Below are positions 17,411 through 26,672 of a stretch of DNA of 64,000 bases, in pieces. The notes beneath the pieces were generated by a model that saw only the letters and a list, made by a program, of their open reading frames with translations, did no database searches and had not been told where the DNA came from. The position numbers and the translations under genes are program-made. The stretch comes from Burkholderiaceae bacterium (GTDB taxonomy: Bacteria > Pseudomonadota > Gammaproteobacteria > Burkholderiales > Burkholderiaceae_B), in the NCBI GenBank assembly GCA_030158305.1, contig JAOATE010000089.1:1-64000 (forward strand). The letters run 5' to 3'. Position 1 is the stretch's first letter, and every line of letters starts with the position of its first letter.

Positions 17411-18342
17411 GCCAACTGATTGTCGCGTAACGCTTTAGCAGCCTCTTTGGCCCGGTCGTTCTCCGAACGCAACCGGGCCAATTCTTGTGGGCTGACTAGT
17501 GCGACATTTGAATAATATTGTTTCCATGCATGCGACGCGCTCCAGCGCTGAGGCGACTGCACCGTCGTTCGCGCTGCAGGTGCCGACTCGAGCGTACGTA
17601 ACGCCAACTCAAGTGTCGCCGCCTGAGAGGCGGGATCGTTAGGCTTGCCTGCGGCATTCCCCAACGGGAAATCACTAAACATCACACGCGGAACGCCGCA
17701 GTGCTCCACAATGTCTTTGGCGCATGCGAGAAGCACCGTTGAAATGCCGGCAGCTTCGAGATAACGCGCGACTAGGCTCAGAGTCTGATGACAGACGGGA
17801 CAGTTGGGAACCATCACCACGGCCTCCACACCATCCTCCCTGCAGCGTCTCAGAACTTCTGGGCAGTCCACCTCAAGGGTATGACGTTGGCTACGATTGG
17901 TGGGGATCCCATGAAAGCGAGGCGACAAACGACCAATACGACCGGCAGCCGCTGCCGCCCTTAAAGCAGGCAATGGAAACCAGGTATTGCTGTCTTCCAT
18001 GGTGGTGTTCTTACGATCAATCGCGACATGAGAAATCCGCACATCGTGCTCAAGCGTCACATCACCTGAGTAGACCTTGTAAAACTTGGCTTCAGCGTTG
18101 TAGGGTGCGCCAATACCTTGTTCACCCTTGCTCGGATCAAAAGGCGAAGCCGTTGTGAGCAAAGCGACAGTGGCATGAGCAAGCGGTTTGGCCAGCGGAG
18201 TAAAGGGCACCTCGGTGTAATGCGCCCAGCGATAAGGGTTCCCGTAACCCAACGCGAGATACCAGTCTCTCGTGCGTGTCATATAAGGAACTGGGACGTC
18301 CTCGTCGGAGGCAAAGCCTAAATCGATTTCTGTCTGACTCAT
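17407..18342 (-). CDS. Glycine/sarcosine/betaine reductase component B (GrdB)-like protein
   Basis: 311-residue protein resembling GrdB/PrdB-type reductase subunits. Recognisable stretches are FTPLAKPLAHATVALLTTASPFD, DVRISHVAIDR, RIGRLSPRFHGIPTNRSQR and AAGISTVLLACAKDIVEHCGVPRV. In anaerobes GrdB is a selenoprotein; here the conserved region reads VPNCPVCHQT, a Cys-x-x-Cys, and no in-frame UGA is used. None of the other reductase parts (GrdA, GrdC, GrdD, GrdE) is nearby, so the role is open and unlikely to be amino-acid reduction by the Clostridium route. The upstream extension to 18438 is unlikely; ATG at 18342 was chosen. Its 3' end overlaps the Bug gene by four bases. Confidence 0.7.
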   Translation of the reverse strand: MSQTEIDLGFASDEDVPVPYMTRTRDWYLALGYGNPYRWAHYTEVPFTPLAKPLAHATVALLTTASPFDPSKGEQGIGAPYNAEAKFYKVYSGDVTLEHDVRISHVAIDRKNTTMEDSNTWFPLPALRAAAAAGRIGRLSPRFHGIPTNRSQRHTLEVDCPEVLRRCREDGVEAVVMVPNCPVCHQTLSLVARYLEAAGISTVLLACAKDIVEHCGVPRVMFSDFPLGNAAGKPNDPASQAATLELALRTLESAPAARTTVQSPQRWSASHAWKQYYSNVALVSPQELARLRSENDRAKEAAKALRDNQLA

Positions 18343-18382
18343 GGTGTGTTTCTCCCAAAGAGGATGCCAATATTGATTCTTT

Positions 18383-19357
18383 TCAAGTCTGTTTTGTTTG
18401 TTTTTTACTTGTCGTGGTACCCAGCACAATCCCCACAATAATCAGGGCGGCAGAAATCAGCAATGGAACGCCAAGGGTTTCGCCTAAAAAGACGCTGGCA
18501 CACAGCAAACCAATGACAGGCACACCCAACAATCCCATGGAGACCATCCCTGCTGGTAAATCTCGGCTCACGAGATTCATGAGCCAGTACGCCACGCCAT
18601 TACCGATCAGACAATTAAAGCCGATCAGCAAAAAGAGTTCGAGCGACCATTCAATATGTGGAATACCTTCAATCATCCAGGCAAGCGCCAGCTGCACTAA
18701 GCCCCCCACCAGCATTTGCCAAGGCAATAGCGAAAACGGTGGTGTCACCCATTTGTGCGCGCGTCCATACACAATAGAAATGGCCCAGAAGAGTGCCGCG
18801 GCTAAAACAAGCGCATGACCGAGAACGATATTAGAGTCGCTCCAATCCATCTGCCCAGGCTGCATGATCAATACAATTCCGGACAAGCCAATCAACAACC
18901 CAAGTAGACGTCTCAGGGTCAAGGGCTCACGCAAAAAAAACCAGGCAGCGGGCAGCACCCAAAGCGGCGAGGTGTAGGCTAAAACAATCGACTTCCCTGC
19001 CGGGAGATATTGCAAACCCACACTGACTAAAACAGAGAATCCCACCATGTGCAGCAATCCGACACTGAAAATAACAGGTAGATCGGCTTTGACAGGCACA
19101 CGCAATCTGCCAGTCGCCAGACAAAGCACAAAGAACAAGGCACAGGCCGGGAGGAGTCGCAGAGCGGTCACCCAGACAGGGGTGACATATTGCAAACTCA
19201 TTTTGGCAATCACCCAATTAAATCCCCACGCGATCACCAGTAGTACTAACAGCACGATGGCGCGTCGGCGACGTGTCTGCTCAACCAGAAGGCTTGCCTG
19301 AGAAGATTTCTCTGCTGAAGGACTAACGGAAGTGGTCACTCGGATTCCAAAAGACAT
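18383..19357 (-). CDS. EamA/DMT-superfamily exporter
   Basis: 324-residue inner-membrane protein with ten predicted helices in two repeats of five, the drug/metabolite transporter EamA layout. Each repeat carries a typical segment, for example VIAWGFNWVIAKMSL in the first and GVPVIGLLCASVFLGETLGVPLLISAALIIVGI in the second. Members export amino acids or other metabolites. It is transcribed just ahead of the GrdB-like gene with 40 bases between them, so the two may be coexpressed. Cargo cannot be inferred. Confidence 0.88.
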   Translation of the reverse strand: MSFGIRVTTSVSPSAEKSSQASLLVEQTRRRRAIVLLVLLVIAWGFNWVIAKMSLQYVTPVWVTALRLLPACALFFVLCLATGRLRVPVKADLPVIFSVGLLHMVGFSVLVSVGLQYLPAGKSIVLAYTSPLWVLPAAWFFLREPLTLRRLLGLLIGLSGIVLIMQPGQMDWSDSNIVLGHALVLAAALFWAISIVYGRAHKWVTPPFSLLPWQMLVGGLVQLALAWMIEGIPHIEWSLELFLLIGFNCLIGNGVAYWLMNLVSRDLPAGMVSMGLLGVPVIGLLCASVFLGETLGVPLLISAALIIVGIVLGTTTSKKQTKQT

Positions 19358-19421
19358 TTTGGCATTGACTGTAACCCAATGTATGCTATGCCATCTCCAC
19401 GAACTGACGGATCACCTGCAA

Positions 19422-20261
19422 ATGACTACGCAAGCCAAAAAAGACCTCGCCACCCTCCTAAAAGCACGTTACGGCCACGGTCCAGAAGTCCTCGATGTTT
19501 TAAACCCAACGCTTGAGACACTGTTTCAGCACAAATCCGTTCGAGCCTTTACTGACAAGCCCCTGGCACCCAATACAGCCGAGCTGCTCGTCGCTGCGGC
19601 TCAATCCGCCTCAACCTCCTCCAATCTCCAGACCTGGAGCGTGGTCGCCGTCGAAGACCAAGGTCGTAAAGACCGTCTGGCTGCGATGGCCGGCAATCAA
19701 AAGTGGATCAGTGCCTGTCCTTTGTTTCTCGTCTGGATCGCCGACCTGACTCGCCTCAAAGAACTGGGCGAGGAGCACCAGCTCGCACATGAAAGCTTGA
19801 ATTATCTCGAAATGCTCATGATGGCCACGATAGATGCCTCCTTGGCTGCTCAAAATGCAGCAACGGCCGCCGAGTCGCTCGACCTCGGCATCGTCTACAT
19901 CGGCGGGATCCGCAATAAACCCCTTGAGGTCGCCAAAGAACTCGGCCTACCGCCGATGAGCTTTGCGACCTTTGGCATGTGCGTGGGCAATATCGATCCA
20001 GATGCGACGGCCAAGAACGTGGTCAAACCACGTTTGCCACAGCGCGCGGTCCTCCACAAAGAGCACTACGACGCACAGGCAAAAAACGAAACCGTCGTGG
20101 CCTACAACGCGACGATGGAAAAGTTTTACGCCGAGCAGGGCATGAAGCCGCTCGGCCCATGGCACATTCAGTCCCTCAATCGCGTGCGCGGACCCGATGC
20201 TATGGCTGGGCGCGATCTGTTAGTCGATGCGCTTAAACAGCTCGGCTTTGACATGAAATAA
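19422..20261 (+). CDS. Nitroreductase-family NAD(P)H oxidoreductase
   Basis: 279-residue FMN enzyme of the NfsA/FRP-like nitroreductase group. The start of the fold is HKSVRAFTDKPLAPNTAELLVAAAQSASTSSNLQTW, which holds the FMN-phosphate Arg and the SxxSSNxQ loop. GIVYIGGIRNKP and FGMCVGNID are further conserved FMN-fold segments. It probably reduces nitro groups, quinones or free flavin with NADPH. The ATG at 19422 was preferred over an in-frame codon at 19332, which lies inside the divergent EamA gene. Confidence 0.88.
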   Translation: MTTQAKKDLATLLKARYGHGPEVLDVLNPTLETLFQHKSVRAFTDKPLAPNTAELLVAAAQSASTSSNLQTWSVVAVEDQGRKDRLAAMAGNQKWISACPLFLVWIADLTRLKELGEEHQLAHESLNYLEMLMMATIDASLAAQNAATAAESLDLGIVYIGGIRNKPLEVAKELGLPPMSFATFGMCVGNIDPDATAKNVVKPRLPQRAVLHKEHYDAQAKNETVVAYNATMEKFYAEQGMKPLGPWHIQSLNRVRGPDAMAGRDLLVDALKQLGFDMK

Positions 20262-20288
20262 GGTCTCAAGCCGCGTTGCGATCAAAGG

Positions 20289-20320
20289 GGGTGATGGGCG
20301 TTAGCCCTCACCCTCTTCTC
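20289..20320 (+). terminator. Probable rho-independent terminator after the nitroreductase gene
   Basis: Stem of GGGTGA plus GGGC paired with GCCC plus TCACCC, with one bulged T, a GTTA loop, and a pyrimidine run TCTTCTCTTTT after it. It overlaps the last codons of the convergent ABC transporter gene. Confidence 0.5.
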
Positions 20321-22142
20321 TTTTCTGCATCTGCCACATCTGCGCGTAGGCGCCATTAGCGGCAATCAACATCTGGTGCGTGCCACGCTCGATGACACGA
20401 CCGTGCTCCATCACCAAAATCTGATCGGCATGCACAATCGTCGATAAGCGATGGGCAATGATCAGCGTCGTGTGATTGCGCGCGAGACTCGCGAGTTCAT
20501 CCTGGAGCGCACGCTCTGTTTTGGAATCCAATGCTGAAGTCGCCTCATCAAAAATCAGCATCGCCGGTTTTTTCAACAAGGTTCGTGCAATCGCCACACG
20601 CTGTTTTTCTCCACCCGAGAGCTTTAAGCCGCGCTCACCCACCTGCGTTTGATACCCCTCGGGCAAATGCTCGATAAACTGATCCATTTGCGCCGCGCGG
20701 GCTGCTGCCTGCACCTCTTGCTCTGTCGCGCCGGGACGGCCATAGGCAATGTTGTAGCCAATCGTGTCGTTAAACAACACCGTATCTTGTGGAACGATAC
20801 CAAGCGCCTGCCGCAAACTACTTTGCTGAACGCTGCGCAAGTCCTGTCCATCCAGCAAAATACGACCCTGTTGCACATCGTAAAAACGAAACAGTAGTCG
20901 CGCCAAGGTACTCTTGCCTGCGCCACTGCGTCCAACGACAGCCGTGGTCGTGCCCGCAGGAATCACAAAGCTGAGATCATGCAAGATTTCACGGTTCGAC
21001 TCATAGTGAAACGACACATTCTCAAAGCGGACCTCTGGACCATTGGTCTGGTCAGTAATCTGCAAGGTAGGTGCATTAGGCGCATCCGCAATCTCACGGT
21101 CCGACTCTAACAACGTAAACATCCGATCAAGATCGGTTAAGGACTGTTTGATTTCTCGATAAATCACACCTAGAAAATTCAGTGGAATATAGAGCTGAAT
21201 CATCAGGGTATTGACCAGCACCAGATCACCTAGCGTCATCGAACCATCTGACACGCCCAAGGTCGCTCGCCACAAAATCAACACCAAACCTGTTGCGATA
21301 ATCGCTTGTTGACCGACATTCAACAACGACAGCGATTTCTGAGACTTAATCGCAGCAGCCTGATAGCGCAACAGGTTTTCATCATAGCGATTGGCTTCAA
21401 AAGACTCGTTGCCAAAGTACTTGACCGTCTCAAAGTTCAACAACGAGTCAATCGCTTTTTGATTGGCACGCGAGTCCATGTCATTCATGGTGCGACGCAA
21501 GTGGGTGCGCCATTCAGTCACATAAATGGTAAAGATAATGTAGATGACCAAAGCACTGAGCGTGATCCCTGCAAACCAAATATCGTAGTTGTAAGCAAAA
21601 TAGCCCAGCACCAGCAAGAACTCCAGCAGCGTGGGCACAATACTGTAGAGAGAAAACGACACCAAGGACTGAATCGCACGTGTGCCGCGCTCAATGTCTC
21701 GACTGACTCCACCTGTTTGTCTGGCGAGATGAAATCTCAACGAGAGCGCATGCAGATGTTGGAACACCTCAAGCGCGATTTGTCTCACCGCATGCTGCGT
21801 GACACGCGCAAAAAATAACTCTCGCAACTCGGTAAACAGCGAGGAGGAAAATCTCAGCAAACCATAGCCGATGATCAGAGCAATCGGCACAACCAACAGT
21901 GCACCGGGTGTGTTGTTGCGGACATCCAGCGCATCGACCATGTGCTTGAGCATGATCGGAATGCCCAAATTGGCAAATTTGGCTGCGAGCAAACAGGCGA
22001 CAGCAAGCGCCACTCGGAGCTTGTATTGCATCAAATATGGCAGCAAATCACCAATGATGCGCCAATCGCTGCGCTGACGCGGGGCATTTGGGCGGTGAGG
22101 ATCGTGCACGAATTCAGGGGAACGGCGGCTGGAATGTCTCAT
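20301..22142 (-). CDS. Atm1/HMT-type ABC exporter (fused permease-ATPase)
   Basis: 613-residue half transporter related to mitochondrial Atm1/ABCB7 and its bacterial homologues, which export glutathione-linked or metal-linked compounds from the cytoplasm. The membrane half has HMVDALDV, RQTGGVSRDIERGTRAIQSL and KAIDSLLNFETVKYFGNESFE, all hallmarks of the Atm1 subfamily. The ATPase has Walker A GRSGAGKS, signature LSGGEKQRVAIART and Walker [12 protein letters not shown]. It stands alone, convergent with the nitroreductase and divergent from the serine hydrolase. Confidence 0.9.
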   Translation of the reverse strand: MRHSSRRSPEFVHDPHRPNAPRQRSDWRIIGDLLPYLMQYKLRVALAVACLLAAKFANLGIPIMLKHMVDALDVRNNTPGALLVVPIALIIGYGLLRFSSSLFTELRELFFARVTQHAVRQIALEVFQHLHALSLRFHLARQTGGVSRDIERGTRAIQSLVSFSLYSIVPTLLEFLLVLGYFAYNYDIWFAGITLSALVIYIIFTIYVTEWRTHLRRTMNDMDSRANQKAIDSLLNFETVKYFGNESFEANRYDENLLRYQAAAIKSQKSLSLLNVGQQAIIATGLVLILWRATLGVSDGSMTLGDLVLVNTLMIQLYIPLNFLGVIYREIKQSLTDLDRMFTLLESDREIADAPNAPTLQITDQTNGPEVRFENVSFHYESNREILHDLSFVIPAGTTTAVVGRSGAGKSTLARLLFRFYDVQQGRILLDGQDLRSVQQSSLRQALGIVPQDTVLFNDTIGYNIAYGRPGATEQEVQAAARAAQMDQFIEHLPEGYQTQVGERGLKLSGGEKQRVAIARTLLKKPAMLIFDEATSALDSKTERALQDELASLARNHTTLIIAHRLSTIVHADQILVMEHGRVIERGTHQMLIAANGAYAQMWQMQKREEGEG

Positions 22143-22230
22143 TTAATGATTCTATCGCCGAAACAACTTAGACGTCCGAATAGACCTTCGTGTATAAATT
22201 CTCTTTTATCTCACTGTCTTTCACCTCTCC

Positions 22231-23484
22231 ATGACCGCTCCCAAGCTTGCCAGCGCCTCAGCCAATCCCTCCTCTTCGACATTCGACTCCGGCACACAGT
22301 CTCCACTCAAGACGCACATTGACGCAGTCCTGAGCGCAGTCATCGCGAGCGGTCGCATCCCCGGAGTTGCGGCTGCGGTGACCAGTCTCGAAGAAACGCT
22401 TTACGAAGGGGCTTTTGGCGTGCGTGCACAGGGCCAAGAGACGCAGATGACTCCTGACACGGTCATGTGGATTGCCTCCATGACCAAACCCCTCGTCGGG
22501 GCAGCCGCCATGCAACTGGTTGAACAAGGAAAACTTTCCCTTGATGACCCGATTGCCCATGTCTTGCCCGACATCAATGCCATTCAAGTCGTGACAGGCT
22601 GGGATGCCATGGGGCAGCCCATGCTGCGTCCACCTAAAACACCGATCACGCTGCGTCACCTGATGACGCATACCGCTGGCTTTACCTCAGATATCTGGAG
22701 CGAAAATTCAGCGCGTTTTCTCAAGCTCAACAAGTTGCCGCGTGCGGGCTCGGGGCGGCGCGATGCGCTGAATATTCCGCTGTCTTTTGATCCAGGTGAA
22801 CGCTGGGAATATGGCATCAATATCGACTGGATTGGCCTGGCCATCTCTGCGGTCACCGGCATGCGCCTGGGTGAGTACCTGCAAAAACATATCACCGGAC
22901 CTCTCGGGATGCACAGCACGGGTTTTGAAATCACACCCTCGATGCGTGCGCGCCTAGCCAAAGTGCACCTGCGCAATCATGACGATCAATCGCTGAGCCT
23001 GCTGGACTTTGAAGTCCCGCAACATGCCGAAGTCGACCCGGGCGGCGGCGGCATGTACTCCACCGCAAGCGACTATCTGCGTTTTACCCGCATGATGCTG
23101 AACAATGGTCGCGCCAACGGACAGCAGATCCTCAAGCCTGAAACGGTTGCCCTGATGTCAAAGAATGCAATGGGTCCTTTACGCGTCAAGATGCTGCACA
23201 CGATCAACACCAACATGTCACTCGATGCAGAGTTTTTTCCTGGCGTTGAAAAAACGTGGGGACTGACCTTCATGATTAATGAAGCACCAGCCCCCACAGG
23301 ACGTTCTACAGGCAGTCTAGCTTGGGCGGGTTTGCCCAATGCTTATTTCTGGATTGATCCAGTGCGTAAAATCGCAGGTGTCTTGATGATGCAAATTTTG
23401 CCTTTTGTCGACACTTCGGCGATCAAGCTCTTTACAGACTTTGAGACGACTGTTTATCAGTCGCTCCAGGCCACAAAAGCTTGA
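22231..23484 (+). CDS. Serine hydrolase, class C beta-lactamase/esterase family
   Basis: 417-residue protein with the penicillin-binding fold. The catalytic SxxK is in WIASMTKPLVG (S-M-T-K) near residue 85, and the Tyr of the YxN motif is in WEYGINIDWIG. Later PGGGGMYSTASDYLRF is typical of EstB-like esterases and class C-like hydrolases. There is no clear signal peptide, so a cytoplasmic esterase is more likely than a beta-lactamase. The neighbouring crotonase gene is convergent, so no operon link is implied. Confidence 0.85.
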   Translation: MTAPKLASASANPSSSTFDSGTQSPLKTHIDAVLSAVIASGRIPGVAAAVTSLEETLYEGAFGVRAQGQETQMTPDTVMWIASMTKPLVGAAAMQLVEQGKLSLDDPIAHVLPDINAIQVVTGWDAMGQPMLRPPKTPITLRHLMTHTAGFTSDIWSENSARFLKLNKLPRAGSGRRDALNIPLSFDPGERWEYGINIDWIGLAISAVTGMRLGEYLQKHITGPLGMHSTGFEITPSMRARLAKVHLRNHDDQSLSLLDFEVPQHAEVDPGGGGMYSTASDYLRFTRMMLNNGRANGQQILKPETVALMSKNAMGPLRVKMLHTINTNMSLDAEFFPGVEKTWGLTFMINEAPAPTGRSTGSLAWAGLPNAYFWIDPVRKIAGVLMMQILPFVDTSAIKLFTDFETTVYQSLQATKA

Positions 23485-23507
23485 TCTTGACTCGGTATCC
23501 GCCTCGC

Positions 23508-24323
23508 TTATTTTTGTGACGGCCCTGGATACCACTTTGGTAAACGTTTCTCGATAAACGAAGCCGTGCCTTCGGCGGCTTCGGCTTGCTGACGCATATC
23601 CGAATGCTGTTTGACCAAATCATCAAACAACGCATCGCTCAAAAAGGACCCCGCGACTTCCATTGTGCGCATCTTGGTGGCCGTCACGGCCCCCGGCGCG
23701 TTCATCAACAAGGCATCAACAATGCGAGCGCCCGTAGCCTCCAGCTCATCGAGCTTGCAGACCTCATGCACAAAACCGATCCGCAGCGCAACATCGGGAC
23801 CAAAGCGCTCTGAGGACAAGGCATAACGACGCACGTTACGCACGCCCATCGCTTGACAGAGCTGCGGCAAAATCACTCCCGCCATCAAGCCCCATCGTGC
23901 CTCGGTAATCGCAAACACCGCATTGTCGGCCGCCACGACGATGTCGCAAACCGATGCCACGCCAGTGCCGCCCCCAAAACAACCGCCCTGAATCAACGCA
24001 ACTGTCGGGATCGGGACGATATCGAGACGGCGCACTGCCTCGGCAGTTAAACGCGACGCACGTAAGTTTTCAGCTGGTGAAGTCTGTGACACGCTCGAGA
24101 TCCAAGCCAGATCCGCACCGGCTTGAAAATGGCGGCCGTTGCCCTTGATCACCACCACACGCGCATCAGGCTTGGGGCCCAGCAAATCCAAGGCCTCATG
24201 TAAACCATCAATCATGTCGCCGTTATAGGCGTTATTGACCTGCGGGCGGTTTAAGGTCACGGTGACGACCCCACGCGCGTCAACGTCGCACAGTACAGTT
24301 CCTTTTCCGAGTTCTTTTGTCAT
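23508..24323 (-). CDS. Enoyl-CoA hydratase/isomerase (crotonase) family protein
   Basis: 271-residue crotonase. The CoA-binding and oxyanion-hole segment is FQAGADLAWISSV, where the A-G-A-D-L loop forms the first oxyanion NH. GGCFGGGTGVASVCDIVVAADNAVFAITEARWGL holds the second NH and a Glu position. The family hydrates, isomerises or cleaves acyl-CoA thioesters. It resembles methylglutaconyl-CoA hydratase-like members, but no other leucine-catabolism gene is adjacent, so the substrate is uncertain. Confidence 0.88.
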   Translation of the reverse strand: MTKELGKGTVLCDVDARGVVTVTLNRPQVNNAYNGDMIDGLHEALDLLGPKPDARVVVIKGNGRHFQAGADLAWISSVSQTSPAENLRASRLTAEAVRRLDIVPIPTVALIQGGCFGGGTGVASVCDIVVAADNAVFAITEARWGLMAGVILPQLCQAMGVRNVRRYALSSERFGPDVALRIGFVHEVCKLDELEATGARIVDALLMNAPGAVTATKMRTMEVAGSFLSDALFDDLVKQHSDMRQQAEAAEGTASFIEKRLPKWYPGPSQK

Positions 24324-24512
24324 GATTTCCCCATTTTCTATCTATCGTTACGATTTTTTTAACTGTCGTTCAGCATAACTCGGAATGACTCGTGCAAACT
24401 TTGAGGAAAATCAAATTCTCGCAGGAGGCATTTTGTGGAGTTTGATGTACTATTTCTGCACAATCACAAGAAAATTTGATTCATTCAAACAGACGAGACA
24501 GCAGAACATTCC
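24324..24512. promoter_or_regulatory. Divergent promoter region, crotonase and monooxygenase
   Basis: 189-base gap between divergent genes. It holds an inverted pair, AATCAAATT near 24410 and AAATTTGATT near 24472, which could be a regulator site. No firm promoter boxes could be assigned. Confidence 0.3.
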
Positions 24513-26117
24513 ATGCAAACATTAGACGCCATCATCATAGGCTCTGGCTTTTCGGGCATGTATCAACTTTATAGCTTACGAGACAAGCTTGGCATGACGG
24601 CCAAGGTTCTCGAAGCGGGAAGCGGAGTAGGAGGTACCTGGTTTTGGAATCGGTATCCGGGCGCGCGGTGCGACTCCGAGAGCCACACCTACATGTATTA
24701 TTTTTCCAAAGAAATCATTCAGGAATGGGAGTGGTCGGAGCGCTATCCCCAACAACCGGAAATCCTGCGCTATCTAAACTTTGTCGCGGACAAGCTCAAG
24801 CTTCGTTCGGACATCGAGTTGGATACGCGCATGTCGCAGGCCCATTTTGATGCAGCGACCAATCGTTGGCACGTCAAAACAGAAAACGGCAAGGAGTACA
24901 GTGCTCAATACCTGATCACTGCGGTCGGTTGCCTGTCTTCGGCCAACATGCCAAAAATCAAAGGTTTGTCTGACTTCAAAGGCCAGTGGTTTCACACGGG
25001 TCAGTGGCCGCATGAAGGCGTGGACTTTACCGGCAAACGCGTCGGTGTGATTGGCACGGGTTCGACCGGGATTCAGGCGATTCCTGTGATCGCTGCGAGC
25101 GCCGGACATCTGACAGTGTTTCAGCGCACCCCCAACTACAGTTTGCCTGCACGCAACGCGCCGTTGACGCCTGAGTTTAAAAAATACGCGAAAGAACACG
25201 CGGAAGACATCCGTAAAATCATGACCAGCAACACCAACGGTCATGGGTTTTATATCGAAGATAAATCCGCTCTCGACGTTGCCGAAGCTGATCGTCTGCA
25301 GGCGTATGAAAAAAAGTGGGAGCAAGGTGGCTTTCAGTTTCGCGCGCTCTATCGCGACATTCTGACCAGCTCAGAGGCGAACGAAACCGCAGCCAGCTTC
25401 ATCCGCAACAAAATTAAACAGGTCGTTAAAAATCCTGAAGTTGCAGCGTTATTGGCCGACATCGACCATCCGTTTGCGGCGAAGCGTCCACCTGTGGACT
25501 CACATTATTTCGAAACCTATAACCGCGATAACGTTTCGCTGGTCGACATCCGTCAAGCGCCGATCGAGTGCATCACAGAACACGGTATCAAAACCGCCGA
25601 TCAGGAATATCCTCTCGACATCATCGTGTTCGCGACAGGCTTTGATGCCATGACGGGTTCCTTGGTCAAGCTCGATGTGACAGGTCGGGATGGACGAACA
25701 CTCAAAGACTATTGGCACGCGGGTCCGCGCACCTATCTGGGTCTGCAAATCCCTGGCTTTCCCAATATGTTTACGATCACGGGCCCGGGCAGCCCTTCTG
25801 TGCTGTGCAACATGCCTCCAGCGATCGAGCAACATGTTGACTGGATCACGCGATGCATCAAGCATATGCGCGACAAGGGCTTGGCTTCTATCGAAGTTCC
25901 GGAATCCTCTGGTGATCTTTGGCAAGCCGAAGTCGATGCGGCGGCCAATGCGACCCTTTTACCCAAGGTCAAGCACTCTTGGTATCTCGGTGCAAACGTT
26001 CCTGGCAAGCCGCAAGTGTTTATGCCTTACGCGGGCGGCTTGAGTCACTACCGCGATATTTGCGAGGAGATCATCCAGGACAACTATCGCGGCTTTGAGT
26101 TTCAGGCTGCGCGTTAA
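24513..26117 (+). CDS. Flavin monooxygenase, Baeyer-Villiger type
   Basis: 534-residue class B flavoprotein monooxygenase that uses FAD, NADPH and oxygen to insert oxygen next to a ketone. The FAD-binding GxGxxG is IIIGSGFSGM at the N-terminus, then GVGGTWFWNRYPGARCD. The Baeyer-Villiger fingerprint FxGxxxHTxxWP is met exactly by FKGQWFHTGQWP near residue 160. The NADPH-binding GxGxxG is VIGTGSTGIQ. ATG at 24513 follows a purine-rich stretch. It stands alone; the crotonase is divergent, so a shared pathway is only a possibility. Substrate not predictable. Confidence 0.92.
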   Translation: MQTLDAIIIGSGFSGMYQLYSLRDKLGMTAKVLEAGSGVGGTWFWNRYPGARCDSESHTYMYYFSKEIIQEWEWSERYPQQPEILRYLNFVADKLKLRSDIELDTRMSQAHFDAATNRWHVKTENGKEYSAQYLITAVGCLSSANMPKIKGLSDFKGQWFHTGQWPHEGVDFTGKRVGVIGTGSTGIQAIPVIAASAGHLTVFQRTPNYSLPARNAPLTPEFKKYAKEHAEDIRKIMTSNTNGHGFYIEDKSALDVAEADRLQAYEKKWEQGGFQFRALYRDILTSSEANETAASFIRNKIKQVVKNPEVAALLADIDHPFAAKRPPVDSHYFETYNRDNVSLVDIRQAPIECITEHGIKTADQEYPLDIIVFATGFDAMTGSLVKLDVTGRDGRTLKDYWHAGPRTYLGLQIPGFPNMFTITGPGSPSVLCNMPPAIEQHVDWITRCIKHMRDKGLASIEVPESSGDLWQAEVDAAANATLLPKVKHSWYLGANVPGKPQVFMPYAGGLSHYRDICEEIIQDNYRGFEFQAAR

Positions 26118-26124
26118 CGTTGAT

Positions 26125-26670
26125 TTACTTGCCGCTCTTTTCAACCCAGGCGAAGAGAGCGATCGCGATCACTATCAATGCGCCATAAATTGTCCATGCC
26201 GGCACATGCATGAGCTGAGGTAATGTCACCTTGCCAAGCTTGCCGACTGACAAAATATTGGCGCGCACCCATTCGAAAGAAAAAGCGTAAAGAACCGCTC
26301 CAACAATCATCCCTGCCGCGCCGACAAGCGCATGGATACTCCCCGTGCCAATCGCGGCGACGCCCGTTCCAGGACAGTAACCGTACAACACCATACCAAT
26401 TCCAAAAATTGCTGCACCAATAATAGTGCCCAGCATATTGGCGTCACGGACATGCCATTTTGCCAGCTCCATATTGGTCAGCACCAGTACGCCGATACCT
26501 CCCACAATGATGGCTGGAAACATCACCTTGAGTACAGTGAAGTCTTTGAAGCGAAACTGATTCACGATCACGTTGTAGTTGGTGACCTTGCCACGCTGCA
26601 ACAGCCAGCCAAATACAAAACCAAACACAACCGCCAACAGCAATGCGCTTTCACCTTTGATTGGAAACAT
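26125..26670 (-). CDS. YeeE/YedE-family membrane protein, C-terminal half of a split transporter
   Basis: 181-residue membrane protein with about five helices. It carries LYGYCPGTGVAAIGTGS, matching one of the conserved Cys-containing loops of YeeE/YedE (TsuA-like) thiosulfate or sulfur-compound transporters. Together with the upstream gene it makes up a full-length YeeE, so the two probably form a heterodimer, as with PmpA/PmpB-type pairs. The longer open frame to 26910 is not used; the ATG at 26670 lies two bases after the partner's stop. Substrate is likely a reduced sulfur compound (family knowledge, not shown here). Confidence 0.85.
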   Translation of the reverse strand: MFPIKGESALLLAVVFGFVFGWLLQRGKVTNYNVIVNQFRFKDFTVLKVMFPAIIVGGIGVLVLTNMELAKWHVRDANMLGTIIGAAIFGIGMVLYGYCPGTGVAAIGTGSIHALVGAAGMIVGAVLYAFSFEWVRANILSVGKLGKVTLPQLMHVPAWTIYGALIVIAIALFAWVEKSGK

Positions 26671-26672
26671 GT

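Noticed and set aside
22231-23484. Antibiotic-resistance beta-lactamase
   Set aside because: No signal peptide is apparent and the sequence around SMTK and the later PGGGGMYST block fits EstB-like esterases better.
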